Shown here one piece after another: positions 36,110 through 46,436 of a DNA stretch of 64,000 bases; within the stretch, counting starts at the first letter, position 1; every line of letters begins with the position of its first letter. Made by a program: the position numbers and the translations under genes. The notes beneath the pieces are model-generated. The model was given only the letters and a program-made list of their open reading frames with translations. It was not told the origin of the DNA and did not search any database. This DNA comes from Dermatemys mawii (taxonomy: Eukaryota; Chordata; Testudines; Dermatemydidae): assembly GCA_007922305.1 (NCBI GenBank), contig ML677358.1, forward strand, positions 13,386,943 to 13,450,942, written 5' to 3'.

Positions 36110-39100
36110 TGCTGCACAGTCTTGAAAGGAAAAGCCTTAGGGGCCCAAAGAAAGGAAAGGAGAGGAGGAAATAATAGAAGGAAATGAAGATGAAGAAAGA
36201 AAGGATAAATGATGAATGAGAGAGAGGAGATACTGAAGCTGTTTGTATACAAAGAAAACTTTTAGCTGAATATTTATTCATCCTATGCATCCACCCATCA
36301 CATTGGTATCTGGGCTCCTCAGATCCCTTCCCTAGTCAGTATGCCATACCATTCATAAAACATGCAAAAGACTTTGAGAAAACTAAGCCAACTAAGGTTA
36401 TGGGGAATGATGCATTACACACTATCTCGTGCAGTTGGCCTCCTCTCTTGTGTTTGTTTACTGCATCTTATGGAAGTGACTCAAGGCAAGTTATAAAAAG
36501 AACACCACAATTATCTATATAGGACCAAACATGACAGGAAATGTAGAGTACTGCCCAGCCATTACCAACAAGCTAAGCTTTATTATTTGTGGGAAAAACC
36601 TAATTACTTCATGCCACATCATATCTTCAAATGTGCACACGCAATTCACATCAGAATTGCATGCATGCATCTGACAGCCCTTTTCCATCAGTTACTGAAA
36701 GTCATTCTAATAAGTTCCCTATCAAAGGAGAAACTTCTAACTTAAATATTCTACAGGAAACGAAGTATTCTTCCCCGATTCCTTTTCATTTTTTTTGAAG
36801 TGAAGAAGCAAAGAACTCAGTAAATTACGTCTGATTTGCATAAAGTTTTGCATAAAATGTAAACGTCTCTGGAACTCTTTTGCAATAATAGGTTTTAACC
36901 ACTTTTTAAAAATAATTCTCAATATGTTTCTGTTGCATCCAGGGACCACTGCTTGTAAATTTACAAAGCTTTTATGCAAAGAAAACATAGCCTAGTAGAT
37001 AAAGTGATGGTCTGGGGATTTTTGAGGCAATTAGATCAAACCCAGTTAGGCTTTGTCCTATTTTTATTACAAGTTCATCCATTCTTTTTTTCTCTCATAT
37101 AAATTGTTGCATTTATTAACTCTAAATTATGGTAATAAACTTAAAACATCTAATGAACATTTAAGTGCTTTATTAAATAAAATCAAATCATAACATACAG
37201 CATAGTTTTTTCATAAGGGTAGTTTTGGGAATCATCTAGGGAATATGCTTTGCATTCCACAGACTTAATATAAAATATCTGATTCTGTTTTCTTTTGTAA
37301 TTCACTACATTTCAATTACGTTTTTGGAACTATATAGGGTTCTTTTTGTGGATACTAAACCCCCATATAAATATTCCCATGGGTATTAGTTGACAACTGT
37401 ATCAGCAGAAGTATATATCTCATATTTCAAAGACACTGCATTCAAATACTGTTAGGGTTGGGCTTTTATTAAGATTTCTATCCCTTCCTGCTACCATCCA
37501 CTAGTCAGTCCAGTTACTGATTAATTCTTTCCATTTTTCTAAAGCCCCAAAAAAGTATATTTGACACAAAAAAATTCCACATGCAATAGCAGCCAAGTTA
37601 AAAGAATAATGACATTCAGTAAAATCCAAGACAAACCAGTCACCCATGAGAAGATGTAATACATAAAAAAAAAGTCATATTTGAAAAGCCTATGTGTTTA
37701 TATGGTCAATTTAGGTAAAAGGTAATTATAAAATTAACTTAATTCCCCATCACCATTTAAAGCTCTCCCAAGTGAGTTTATGAATCCTAAAAAAAAGTCA
37801 GTTTAGTCCTTATTTTGTCTTGTTTAAGCTGATGATATAAACAGCTAACTTTTTTGTAACTTAACTCTAAATATAAACCACTTATTTATACAGCTGAACT
37901 GTTCTGTTCTCAACTTGGATGCTTTTACATGGGACCACTTTTGGCTTAGATACTAATTAACAGGGTCACTGGGGGAGGGGGACACAAGTAGATCATAGGT
38001 TTGAGCTTCACAAAGTCCATAATTCTTCTAATTTGGATGGGTGTCCTCAGATTTCTGGTACCGTAGGCTAGGTCAAGCAACTTCACTTGGTTCTTACAAA
38101 GGCCTTGTAACACTACATAAATAACTAAGGCTTCTAACAATGAAATTAACACACATACAAAGTTAAACAGAAATGTGTGCTCTTTCTTTGTGACTCCTGA
38201 ACCCCCACAAATCGCACGGAAGTCACTTAGAGCTGCAGATGCTTAGCACCTTTGAAAATCAGGTCATGGGAGACTTTCAGGTCTTCCAGTGACCCTGAAT
38301 TCACCTGGGTTTACCCAATTCTGTGGGTGTGCCAAAGGGGAGTGTTGTTGAAGTAGGTCTGGGTAACACATAGCACATCTCTGTAACTTCTATAAATGCA
38401 TTCCAGATAACTATCTTCCTCCCTCAAAATGGCCTCCATTAGCATGGCTACGTTTGCTGAGGACCATGACATCAGAAGTTGCTCAGGTAAGCAGATCAGC
38501 TGATTTCCTTTCAAATAAAAACTAAGTATTCTCAGAAAAAGTAAGGCTTTGAAAGGGGACTAGGTCTAATGTGAGTCATGGTTTTCAACCTCTGCCCTGA
38601 CACAAAGCCACTAAAAATTCCCCCCAAAATCAGTATCTTATTTTAAGGGTTGCACTCAATCTATTAGTACTGCAAAGAGTTTGGTGAGATGATGAGTCTT
38701 TGCTAGGTATTTTCTCTACCTCTGATAGTTTCACATGATCCCCACTATTTGTTCTACAGAGTCCATGCAATATGTAGGAGCCAAGGGGAGCTACTACTTC
38801 CCCCTCTTAATCTTTTCAATATGCTTCTCAAGACATTGGGACCAGATTTTTAAAGTTACTTAAATGCCTAACTCGTGGTCTCTGAGACTAAAGTGTTATG
38901 GTGACCTCTAGTGGGAGCCCTGCAGATTGCCTCAGCTCCCACAGTAATAGGCTGTTTCTGTAACATTCCTGAATCAATCTCCTTTCTATTCACTGCTTTA
39001 TTTGCAGCTCTGAAAAGTAGGAACTAGTTATTTATCATTACAACATTGCTTCTCAAAGCCTGAGGTCACTCCTTACATAGTTCATGTGCCTTTATTCAGG

Positions 39101-40015
39101 CAAAACTCCCACTGATATTCATGGAAGCAGGATTTGGCAGTAAATGTTTGATTGAAATGTTAAATGGCAACATTCTTCTGAGGTCAAGCCAAAATTAACC
39201 AGTAAATTAGTGATGAACTTTAAACAAGGGGTTCCTTCAAATATTCAGCCTTATTTATCCTTTTTTACTCCCCTCACTCATTTTTACCCAACACAATTTA
39301 CCTCCTCACTTCAAGGATCCCAACACCTCATAAAAACTCCTGTATCTAGAAACTGATCTTGCAATAGCAATCATGTGGATTTCCTTAAAGAAGGTGTTGG
39401 TGAGCAGGAGAGTGTGATTAGGAAAGGAATGGCTGTTTGATCTGCAGCACAGTTGCAACAGCAGAACTGGAAATAATTTCAGATGTTTAAAGCAAGCTCC
39501 CTGATTAGAAGTGATTAGGATGCCTATCAGCTGATTAGCTATGCTAGAGATGGAACAACAACTAAAACTGTTGTCTCTTCAAAATGTAATAACTTAATTG
39601 CTGTGCATAATGAGACAAGTAAGAAAATATTGACAGTGCTATGAAATTTTCTTAGTAATTTCCCAAAGAAAACAGATCTCTTGCTGATGCCCCCTATTTG
39701 CTGTCCCATTATCGCACTGAACATGTGGGAAAAATCTCAGCAGTCCCTAAGGAATGTCCCAATTCTAGCAGGGTAACCCATTAAGGAATGTTCAGATCAG
39801 GTTTAATCATATATTTCCTGTATCCATCCCAGAGGTTCACTGAAAAAATCAAAACAGACAAACAACCAAGCAAAGGATTTTTTAAAAAAAAACAAAAAAA
39901 ACAAAAAAACATTTTAATATGATTTGAACACTTTACAGTTGCTGAGTTATGTAAGTGCATAATTTTATTCCTATGACTTCCTCCTTCCTTCTATTGTTTG
40001 TTATACTCTTGTTGC
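36110..40015. other. Gene-free AT-rich stretch
   Basis: A purine-rich tract lies at 36145-36240 and an A-rich tract at about 39882-39911. A fragment at about 38850 (CCAGATTTTTAAAGTTACTT) is from the palindromic CCTAAATACCTTTG repeat class. No gene was seen. Confidence 0.4.
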
Positions 40016-40021
40016 AACTTG

Positions 40022-40135
40022 TCTTAAAACTAACTTGTAAGCAGGATCTGTGTCTTATGTGTTTGTGAAGTGCCTAACATAAGGAGGCCTGATTCCTGAG
40101 AGGGGCCTCTGGGTGCTACTAGAATATAAGGCCTG
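40022..40135 (+). repeat. Amniote MIR-like SINE tail
   Basis: TTGTAAGCAGGATCTGTGTC, AAGTGCCTAACATAAGGAGG and GGGTGCTACTAGAATATAAG match in order the tail at 29.61-29.72 kb. Confidence 0.5.
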
Positions 40136-40379
40136 TATTCTAAAAGATGTGAAAATAGAGTACTCATCAATCTATGCCCAGAGAATATAAAAGCAAAACC
40201 AGAGACCTTTATTAATGCTAGTATAATTGATATGTGAGTAATTTCAGCCCTACTTTTTTACCAGTATTTTGGGAAATAGTGTTTGGGGATTAAGAAACAA
40301 GTGGTAGCTTCCATATCAACACATGTGCAGAAGGTTGGAGCCAATGATTGTCTTATATTTTATGCCTTTAAGACATGAG

Positions 40380-40795
40380 AGGAAGGCTGGTCCAGTGATT
40401 AAGGTACCAGCCAGGGACTCAGGAGACTGGGCAAGTCACACAAGTCTCCCTAATCCAGATTCACAGAGGTATTTAGGCTCATAGCCACCACTGATTTCAG
40501 TTGTTTGCAATGTTGTAGCCATGCTGGTCTCAGGATATGAGAGAGACAAGGGATTACCTTTCCCAGATCTGAAGAAGAGCTCTGTGGAGCTCAAAAGTTT
40601 CTTCTTCACCAACAAAAGCTGGTCCAGTAAAAGATACTACCCCATCCACCTAGTCTCACTGATATAAATGAAAGGCAGGAGCCTAAGTACCTTTGAGGAT
40701 CTGGGTCAGGATCTGTGCCCCAGTTCCCTTCTAAAATGAGGATAATAGCACTTCCCTACTTTGCAAGGGTGTTTGAAGACAAATATAGTAAATAA
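40380..40795 (+). repeat. MIR SINE split by a palindromic repeat, itself split by a foldback repeat
   Basis: MIR sequence (GGCTGGTCCAGTGATTAAGG ... GGGCAAGTCACACAAGTC) stops near 40453 and resumes at about 40716 (TGTGCCCCAGTTCCCTTCTA then AAATGAGGATAATAGCACTT). Between are the arms of a palindrome, TTCACAGAGGTATTTAGGCT and, inverted, GGAGCCTAAGTACCTTTGAG. These are parted by the foldback element at 40507-40660. Confidence 0.6.
40507..40660 (+). repeat. Foldback repeat, TTATTGGACCA family, copy 2
   Basis: It begins TGTTGTAGCCATGCTGGTCT and shows GAAGAAGAGCTCTGTGGAGC, TTCTTCTTCACCAACAAAAG and CCAGTAAAAGATACTAC, aligning with the copies at 6.7 and 62.2 kb. Confidence 0.7.
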
Positions 40796-40796
40796 T

Positions 40797-41165
40797 CATA
40801 GACTATCAGGGTTGGTAGGGACCTCAGGAGGTCATCTAGTCCAACCCCCTGCTCAAAGCAGGACCAATCCCCAACTAAAACATCATAGCCAGGGCTTTTT
40901 CAAGCCTGATCTTAAAAACTCCTAAGGAAGGAGATTCCAAAACCTTCCTAGGTAACCCATTCCAGTGCTTCACCACCCTCCTAGTGAAAAAGTTTTTCCT
41001 AATATCCAACCTAAACCTCTCCCTCTGCAACTTGAGACCATTACTCCATAATGTGAGGTGTTCAGATATTACAGTAACAGGGGTCATCGAAGCACTTAAG
41101 ATAGTGTAAAGAATAAGCTCTGGCAAGTTTATATTCCTAGAATCACTCAAATACACAGATACAGT
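40797..41165 (-). mobile_element. CR1 LINE 3' end with end of reverse-transcriptase frame, antisense
   Basis: Minus-strand 41156-40875 encodes [20 protein letters not shown] followed by [20 protein letters not shown], then FKIRLEKAL and a stop, the conserved C-terminus of CR1 ORF2. The 3' tail (plus strand TCAGGAGGTCATCTAGTCCA then ACCCCCTGC) is the classic CR1 end. It is 5'-truncated, as most copies are, and has no full gene. Confidence 0.88.
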
Positions 41166-41409
41166 TTAATGGGGACATCTTTCTTTTACTATTACTTTAT
41201 CATATCTGATAAACTGGCTGTGCTGTTGTTGTTTCAACAGAGTCTTCCCTAAAGCCAAATAAACATGCTGATTGACTGATATGTTCACATTTCTATAACA
41301 AAGCTGCAACCTACTAGGACAGGAAACTGATCCACAACAGAAGGCTGTATTTTTTCTTCTATCTCTAAAAACAAACCAGTATTGAAAAGGATGGGTGACT
41401 TTCCAGTTA

Positions 41410-41570
41410 ATAGGAGACTGCAAGTCATGAGATCTAGTTCTGTTACGTGCTATATGCAGATTATGTGGCTGTAGGTAAGTCACTTAACCTCTCTGTTTAT
41501 CAGTTTCCTCAGCTCTGAAATAGGAATAACTACCCCACAGAGGTGTCAAAGGCTTAATTCACTAAAGAGA
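41410..41570 (+). repeat. MIR/CORE-type SINE fragment
   Basis: GTAGGTAAGTCACTTAACCT then CAGTTTCCTCAGCTCTGAAA and TAGGAATAACTACCCCACAG follow the CORE consensus order. Confidence 0.65.
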
Positions 41571-41629
41571 AACTACACTGGGGAGTCCTTTCCAGTCCTA
41601 TGTTTTAGGTACCTAAATCCCATGCTTCA

Positions 41630-42190
41630 GCTGGCTGCCTGTACAAGATCAGGAAGGATTTTTTCCCCCCAGATAGATGTATTCAGGGGAGAAAAGATTT
41701 TTCTTTCTCTGAAGAATCAGAGAGGGTAACAGCTGGAGATGGGACCCAAACAGTGCTCTAAGACAGTATTGAGAATTCTTTCTCAGATGCTTAGCTGGCT
41801 GGTCGTGTTCACATTCTGTGTCATACTGATCACTATTTTCAGGGACAGGAAGGAATTTTCCCCAAGGACAGATTGGCATGGACCTTGGGTTTTTGGTTTG
41901 TTTTTCCTTCCTCTGCAGCACTGAGCACTAATCATTTGTTAGGATCATTGGGATATCTCACCAAATCAGTTCCCTAACATTGCAGAGGTCTATGGAATTG
42001 GTGTACCTCAGCACCTTCTATATTTTGCTGTGGTAAACAGAGTTTAGTTTCCTCAGGGCTGTAACATTGTCTCATTCACATTATTGTGCTCAGTTGAGGA
42101 GTAACTAGTGGGGTTTAGTGACGTGTGATTTGCAAGAGGTTGGACTAAATGATCTGGTGGCCCCTTCTAGCCTTAAACTATATGATTTAT
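41630..42190 (+). mobile_element. LINE (CR1/L2-like) 3' fragment, sense
   Basis: AGGAAGGAATTTTCCCCAAG, CCTTCCTCTGCAGCACTGAG and, at the end, GATCTGGTGGCCCCTTCTAG form the ordered landmarks of a reptile LINE tail. The same order occurs at 49.95-50.22 kb. Confidence 0.6.
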
Positions 42191-42194
42191 AGCT

Positions 42195-44290
42195 CAAAAT
42201 CTGATTGATTTAAAAATGAATTAAAGGCAGTTTCCCATACTGTGTCTGTTCCTGAATTCCCCTACGAACTTTTGTGGTTAAATCCCATTTTCCTGTTTTA
42301 CTGGATTTCTCTCTCCTCTTGCTGTGTGTAAAAGTCCACACAGACAGGGGAAACTAAGACCCCAATCCTACAAATACTTGCAAATCTGAATACCTTTATT
42401 CCCATAAGTAGTCCAGTTGTATTCTATGCATGTAGTGGACAGGATCCAGGCCTAGTTGACTAAACACAAAGTGCTGTCAAATGCACAAAATATACTTAAA
42501 CACATTTTTTTCTCTAATCTCTAGAGTAATTTTAGGTATCATCTCTACCACTATAAAGTTTAAAAAAAAGATAGAAATGCTTTTTAATTTGGTGATGTCA
42601 CTTTACTATTTGTAAAGTACTCTTTGATCTTCTGGTGGAAGACATCATAGAAATGCAAAGCACATTTAATGGCTGATCAGAATCTGATATTTTATTACCC
42701 ATTAATAAAATTTCATCTTTTAATAGACACTTAAGTGCATGATGCATTTGAAATATATCAGACTACGTTCTCTAGCAAAAATATATCTTTAATAATCACT
42801 ATTACTGAACATCAGAATAAAGCTTAGGGAAAAACTGAACTAGAAGAATCTGCTTATATAAAATTGGATTAATCTTTATTCAGTGATACTTCCTCCATCC
42901 TTTTCAATATCAATGAAGATCAGTGAAGTTGATATAAGCCATCTTCTTTTGGTTTAAAATTCAGAATCTTTGATTTTAGATAGACAGAATCTCTAAAGTG
43001 TGTAATTTCAAGATCAAAGTTGGGAGTCCATAAGAAGCATATATATTATTACTCTGCCACCCTCCATTATATTATCATATGAATGATTCTGATATCTAAA
43101 ACAGTATTTTAAAAAATAGTAAAACAAAACAGTAAGACATAAAAGTTGTGTGAACCCAGAACCAGACTCCAGTAGGATCAAAGATGGCCTGTTATAGCAG
43201 CCCATGTTTAGAAACATCTGGCAGATTTCTACATCAAGACAAGTAGAAATAGGACAGATCTGTCACCTAAATAACAGACTTGACCTCTGCATTCTTCAGC
43301 ACCCTTGCTAGGCAGCTTGTTTAATGGACTGCCAGAAGAAAACTGTGCTCTGCCTTCACACAGGTGGCAAGAGCTGCACTAACAATCTGTGGCAGAGGTG
43401 ATTTCTGGAATAAAATGTCACAGCAGAGGGGATCATGAAATGCTCAAGTAGTATTGCACTCTTTGGGATTTGTATGAATATAGGAAACTTTAAGTAGTAC
43501 CACAGCCCTGTTTAATGCCTCTTGTATTGATAAATGTTTGAAACAAAACAAACTGTAACAACCAGCTATATGAAACAAATAGTAATTTATTCTTGGTATG
43601 TGATACACCAGTAATTCTGCTAAAGCCTGATCACACTTAAACAACATCCTGAGTTGCTTTTTTAAGACTCTCAATAGGAATTTGAACCTAACTGGAACAA
43701 CCCTAGCACTTCACAATGCTTATATTGTTAAAAGGCCGCTTGCCTCCAAAAAGGGGGGAACTGTTTAATGCTATTTCAGTGGCTGACTTATTATCTTCAA
43801 ATTCACTTTTACTAGATATATAACTAGTTAGTTAAAAAATATAAAACTATACAGCATACATTTTTAGTAACCTTGTGCACAGTAAAATAGCTCCTTTATG
43901 AGCTCAAATAACAGGAAGACTGAAATAAAATGTCCCACTATTATCTTACTGTGCATTTTCACATATTTCTCTTGAGTTTTTCAGTTTCTCTTATTTTATG
44001 GGAAGGTACATTATTATTATTTTTCATTTCTTACTTCCAGTTAATATTTTTGCAATTGAACATATATAATGATAATCTGTATCTGCTGCATCATTAGTTG
44101 TTGGGAGCAGCAGATCAGGAAGGAAGGAAGAAATATCCATTCTTTGTTTGCCCCCTCTGTTTGGCTTTCACATTATTTGAAAGTAGAAATCTATTTTGTT
44201 TTATTTAAATACAGTTCAATTGAGATAACATCCTCAAAAGCCCTTGGAGAATATCATTCTTGTGTGACCACCGCCTTAGTCTCATGGGGT
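42195..44290. other. Gene-free AT-rich stretch
   Basis: No exon, RNA or definable repeat was recognised. Confidence 0.45.
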
Positions 44291-44294
44291 TCTG

Positions 44295-44343
44295 CTTCTG
44301 CAACTCACTCTTCAGGTAGCTCCTGAAGAGTGAGTTGCAGAAG
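44295..44343. other. Perfect inverted repeat, 22-bp arms, 5-base spacer
   Basis: Arms 44295-44316 and 44322-44343 are exact complements; the spacer is TAGCT. The geometry is almost the same as at 16762-16812 but the sequences are unrelated. Confidence 0.95.
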
Positions 44344-44344
44344 C

Positions 44345-45950
44345 CCCAGTGAAGTCTATGGGGTCCTGGCCATGCTGTGAATTGTAGGACTAGGGCCTAT
44401 ACAACGATTACAAAACAACTGTCCTTTGTTCTAGTTTCCATAACTGTATGTCAAATACCATTTCATACCACTAGATGGAGTGCAAAACATATAGTTGTAG
44501 CTCTGCTGCCAAGCAGTTAAATCCTATATTCTGTTTAAATAAAATAAATGCTAAGAGATTTCAGTCTTCAGAGGCTCTATTATCCTTCGCAGGCACTTAG
44601 AAGTTGTTAACTTATTCTCCACAAAACAGAGATCTGTGGAATTTTACATTTTTACATTACCTGAGAATACTTGAGAGTAGAACAGTAGTTTAAATACAAA
44701 ATGTTAGGAAGATACAGATTTGGGGCCAGATTGTGTTCCCTACATCTACATACAATGTATCTTCCCCCATCTTCTGCATGAAAGGGGAGGTTTCACCATG
44801 GAACCATACTCCCAATTCTTGGAAGCACCTGTGCAGGGGTTGGGCCCTGGAGGGAGAAGATATGTTGTTTCACCAATATCACTCTAGCATGCCACCACAC
44901 ACCAGGTCAGTGAAAGTAAACTCAGGCTCCTCCCCTCAGATCCCTTGAACAGATTTCCCTGAGACAAAGGGGCCTCAGTCTGGCCCCAAACTTTCTAATT
45001 TGCAAAAGTTAACCAGCTCAAGAAGACACTCTCCTTCAAATCACGGTATGATAACCAGTTTCTTTCCTTTCCCCCCCACTGTTAACTTTAGACAAGACTG
45101 ATATCTATTAAGTATGCTGTACATAGATTATCTCAAGGGAACTTCTGTACTGCAATCAAATAAAAATATCCGAGTAGAAACTATACATAAATAAACAAAA
45201 GATGAGGGATTTGTAGTCTAAAGATGTTTCTTCTGCTACCAAGTTTGTTGGTAACAAGATGTCCCAAATTACCTCCTCCTCCTTTTAACCACCACCAAAC
45301 AAAAAATATTTCCTAGGTCTATCCAACAAAAATAGCCAGTTTAGAAACAGGTGAGCCAACCATGCTTAATACAAGTTTAAACACACTGTAGTCTAACTAT
45401 GTTATATAGTTGCTGGACAGAAACCTGCATGTTACAGCCATGTTAAGGCACCCTGTGTTAATCTATAGATACCTGATTAAGGTTACATTTTTCTAAAAGG
45501 GATCAGAGTGCTTGATTCCCGTACATGATTAACATATTCTTTTTATCCACATAAGCATGTTGTAATGTGTCTAAACTGCAGCCATGTTTCCCAACTCTGC
45601 TTAAATATACCTATTTTTATAGTGTAGATGGTAAACGGGCGCATACTTCACTTTCAAAACCTCATAATAAATCTCCATCAACCCTCTTCTTCGGGTTATG
45701 ATGGTCCACTTTTAGACAAGACAACCAGTCTCAAAAGGTTGTGTGTCTGTAAATTCTGCAAAATCTGTGACTTCCATATACTCTGGCAAAATGCTAACTT
45801 AAAATATTGTGTGAAAATGTGGAGGATTCATTTGGTTTTTCAGATTGCTGCAAATAACGACTGGAAATAATACAAAAGGACATTCATTCACTACACAATA
45901 CCTAAAGGGATACCACTTGTTGTAATTAATCAGTAACCAGAAAATATATA
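44345..45950. other. Region upstream of RUFY1 exon 1
   Basis: AT-rich, with no CpG-dense promoter and no other gene. This is the immediate upstream region of the long-form first exon. Confidence 0.5.
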
Positions 45951-45956
45951 GCTGTG

Positions 45957-46165
45957 TATATAAATTGGAGCATGTAAGGCAAAATGTTCATAATCAGAGG
46001 TTTCAGTATCTGACATGTTTGCGCATGTAAGTAGCTACTGTACAATCACTCAGAGCACACCTTTTGTTTTTCATACAACTCCTATCAACTACAAGTAGGA
46101 ACACAGGGCAGAGAGTTTCTGCTTAACTCGATTGCTCATGACTAGTGTCATATGACATTTTAAAG
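45957..46165 (+). promoter_or_regulatory. RUFY1: Possible upstream RUFY1 promoter and 5' leader
   Basis: A TATATAAA string at 45957-45964 lies about 200 bases before the long-form start codon. If used, transcription would begin near 45990 and give a leader of about 175 bases. The leader would contain an ATG-TAA start-stop near 46024 and a five-codon upstream ORF at 46138-46155 that ends 10 bases before the RUFY1 ATG. TATA-like strings are common in AT-rich DNA, so the promoter is tentative. Confidence 0.35.
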
Positions 46166-46436
46166 ATGGCTGAAGGAGAGAGTTGCAATGCATCTGCTGT
46201 GGAACGGAGAGAAGATTTTGAAATCCTTGACAAAAACCTGCTTCCTAATATAACTGAACTCAAAAATGAGGGGAAAGAGAAAACTGTTGAAGAATCAGGA
46301 TGGTCTGCTCCCATCTTTTCACTGGCCAAGAAAGCTTCAGAAAACTTAGCAGTGAGCTATGGCAACGCTCTGAAGTCTGCAGCTTTGGTAGGACTCGTAC
46401 CCAAACCAGTCAGCAATGACTCCACCACAAAAACAA
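46166..46436 (+). CDS. RUFY1: RUFY1 exon 1, long-isoform (Rabip4'-type) N-terminus
   Basis: The exon encodes residues 1-90 plus the first base of codon 91. The ATG at 46166 has good initiation context (A at -3, G at +4). Identity rests on two short blocks shared in order with the human long-form N-terminus as I recall it: EDFEILDKN (human EEFEIVDRS) and [13 protein letters not shown] (human GWSAPILTLARRA). The exon closes with a CAA/GTATGG donor, phase 1, which restores the frame with exon 2. Residues 17-22 (EDFEIL) fit the acidic-aromatic-x-x-aliphatic pattern of an LC3-interacting region, but that is only a pattern match. Unlike the very GC-rich human exon 1, this exon and its flanks are AT-rich and not CpG-dense. 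Confidence 0.88.

Noticed and set aside
46123..46329. Minus-strand frame opposite RUFY1 exon 1
   Set aside because: Shadow of the real + strand exon.
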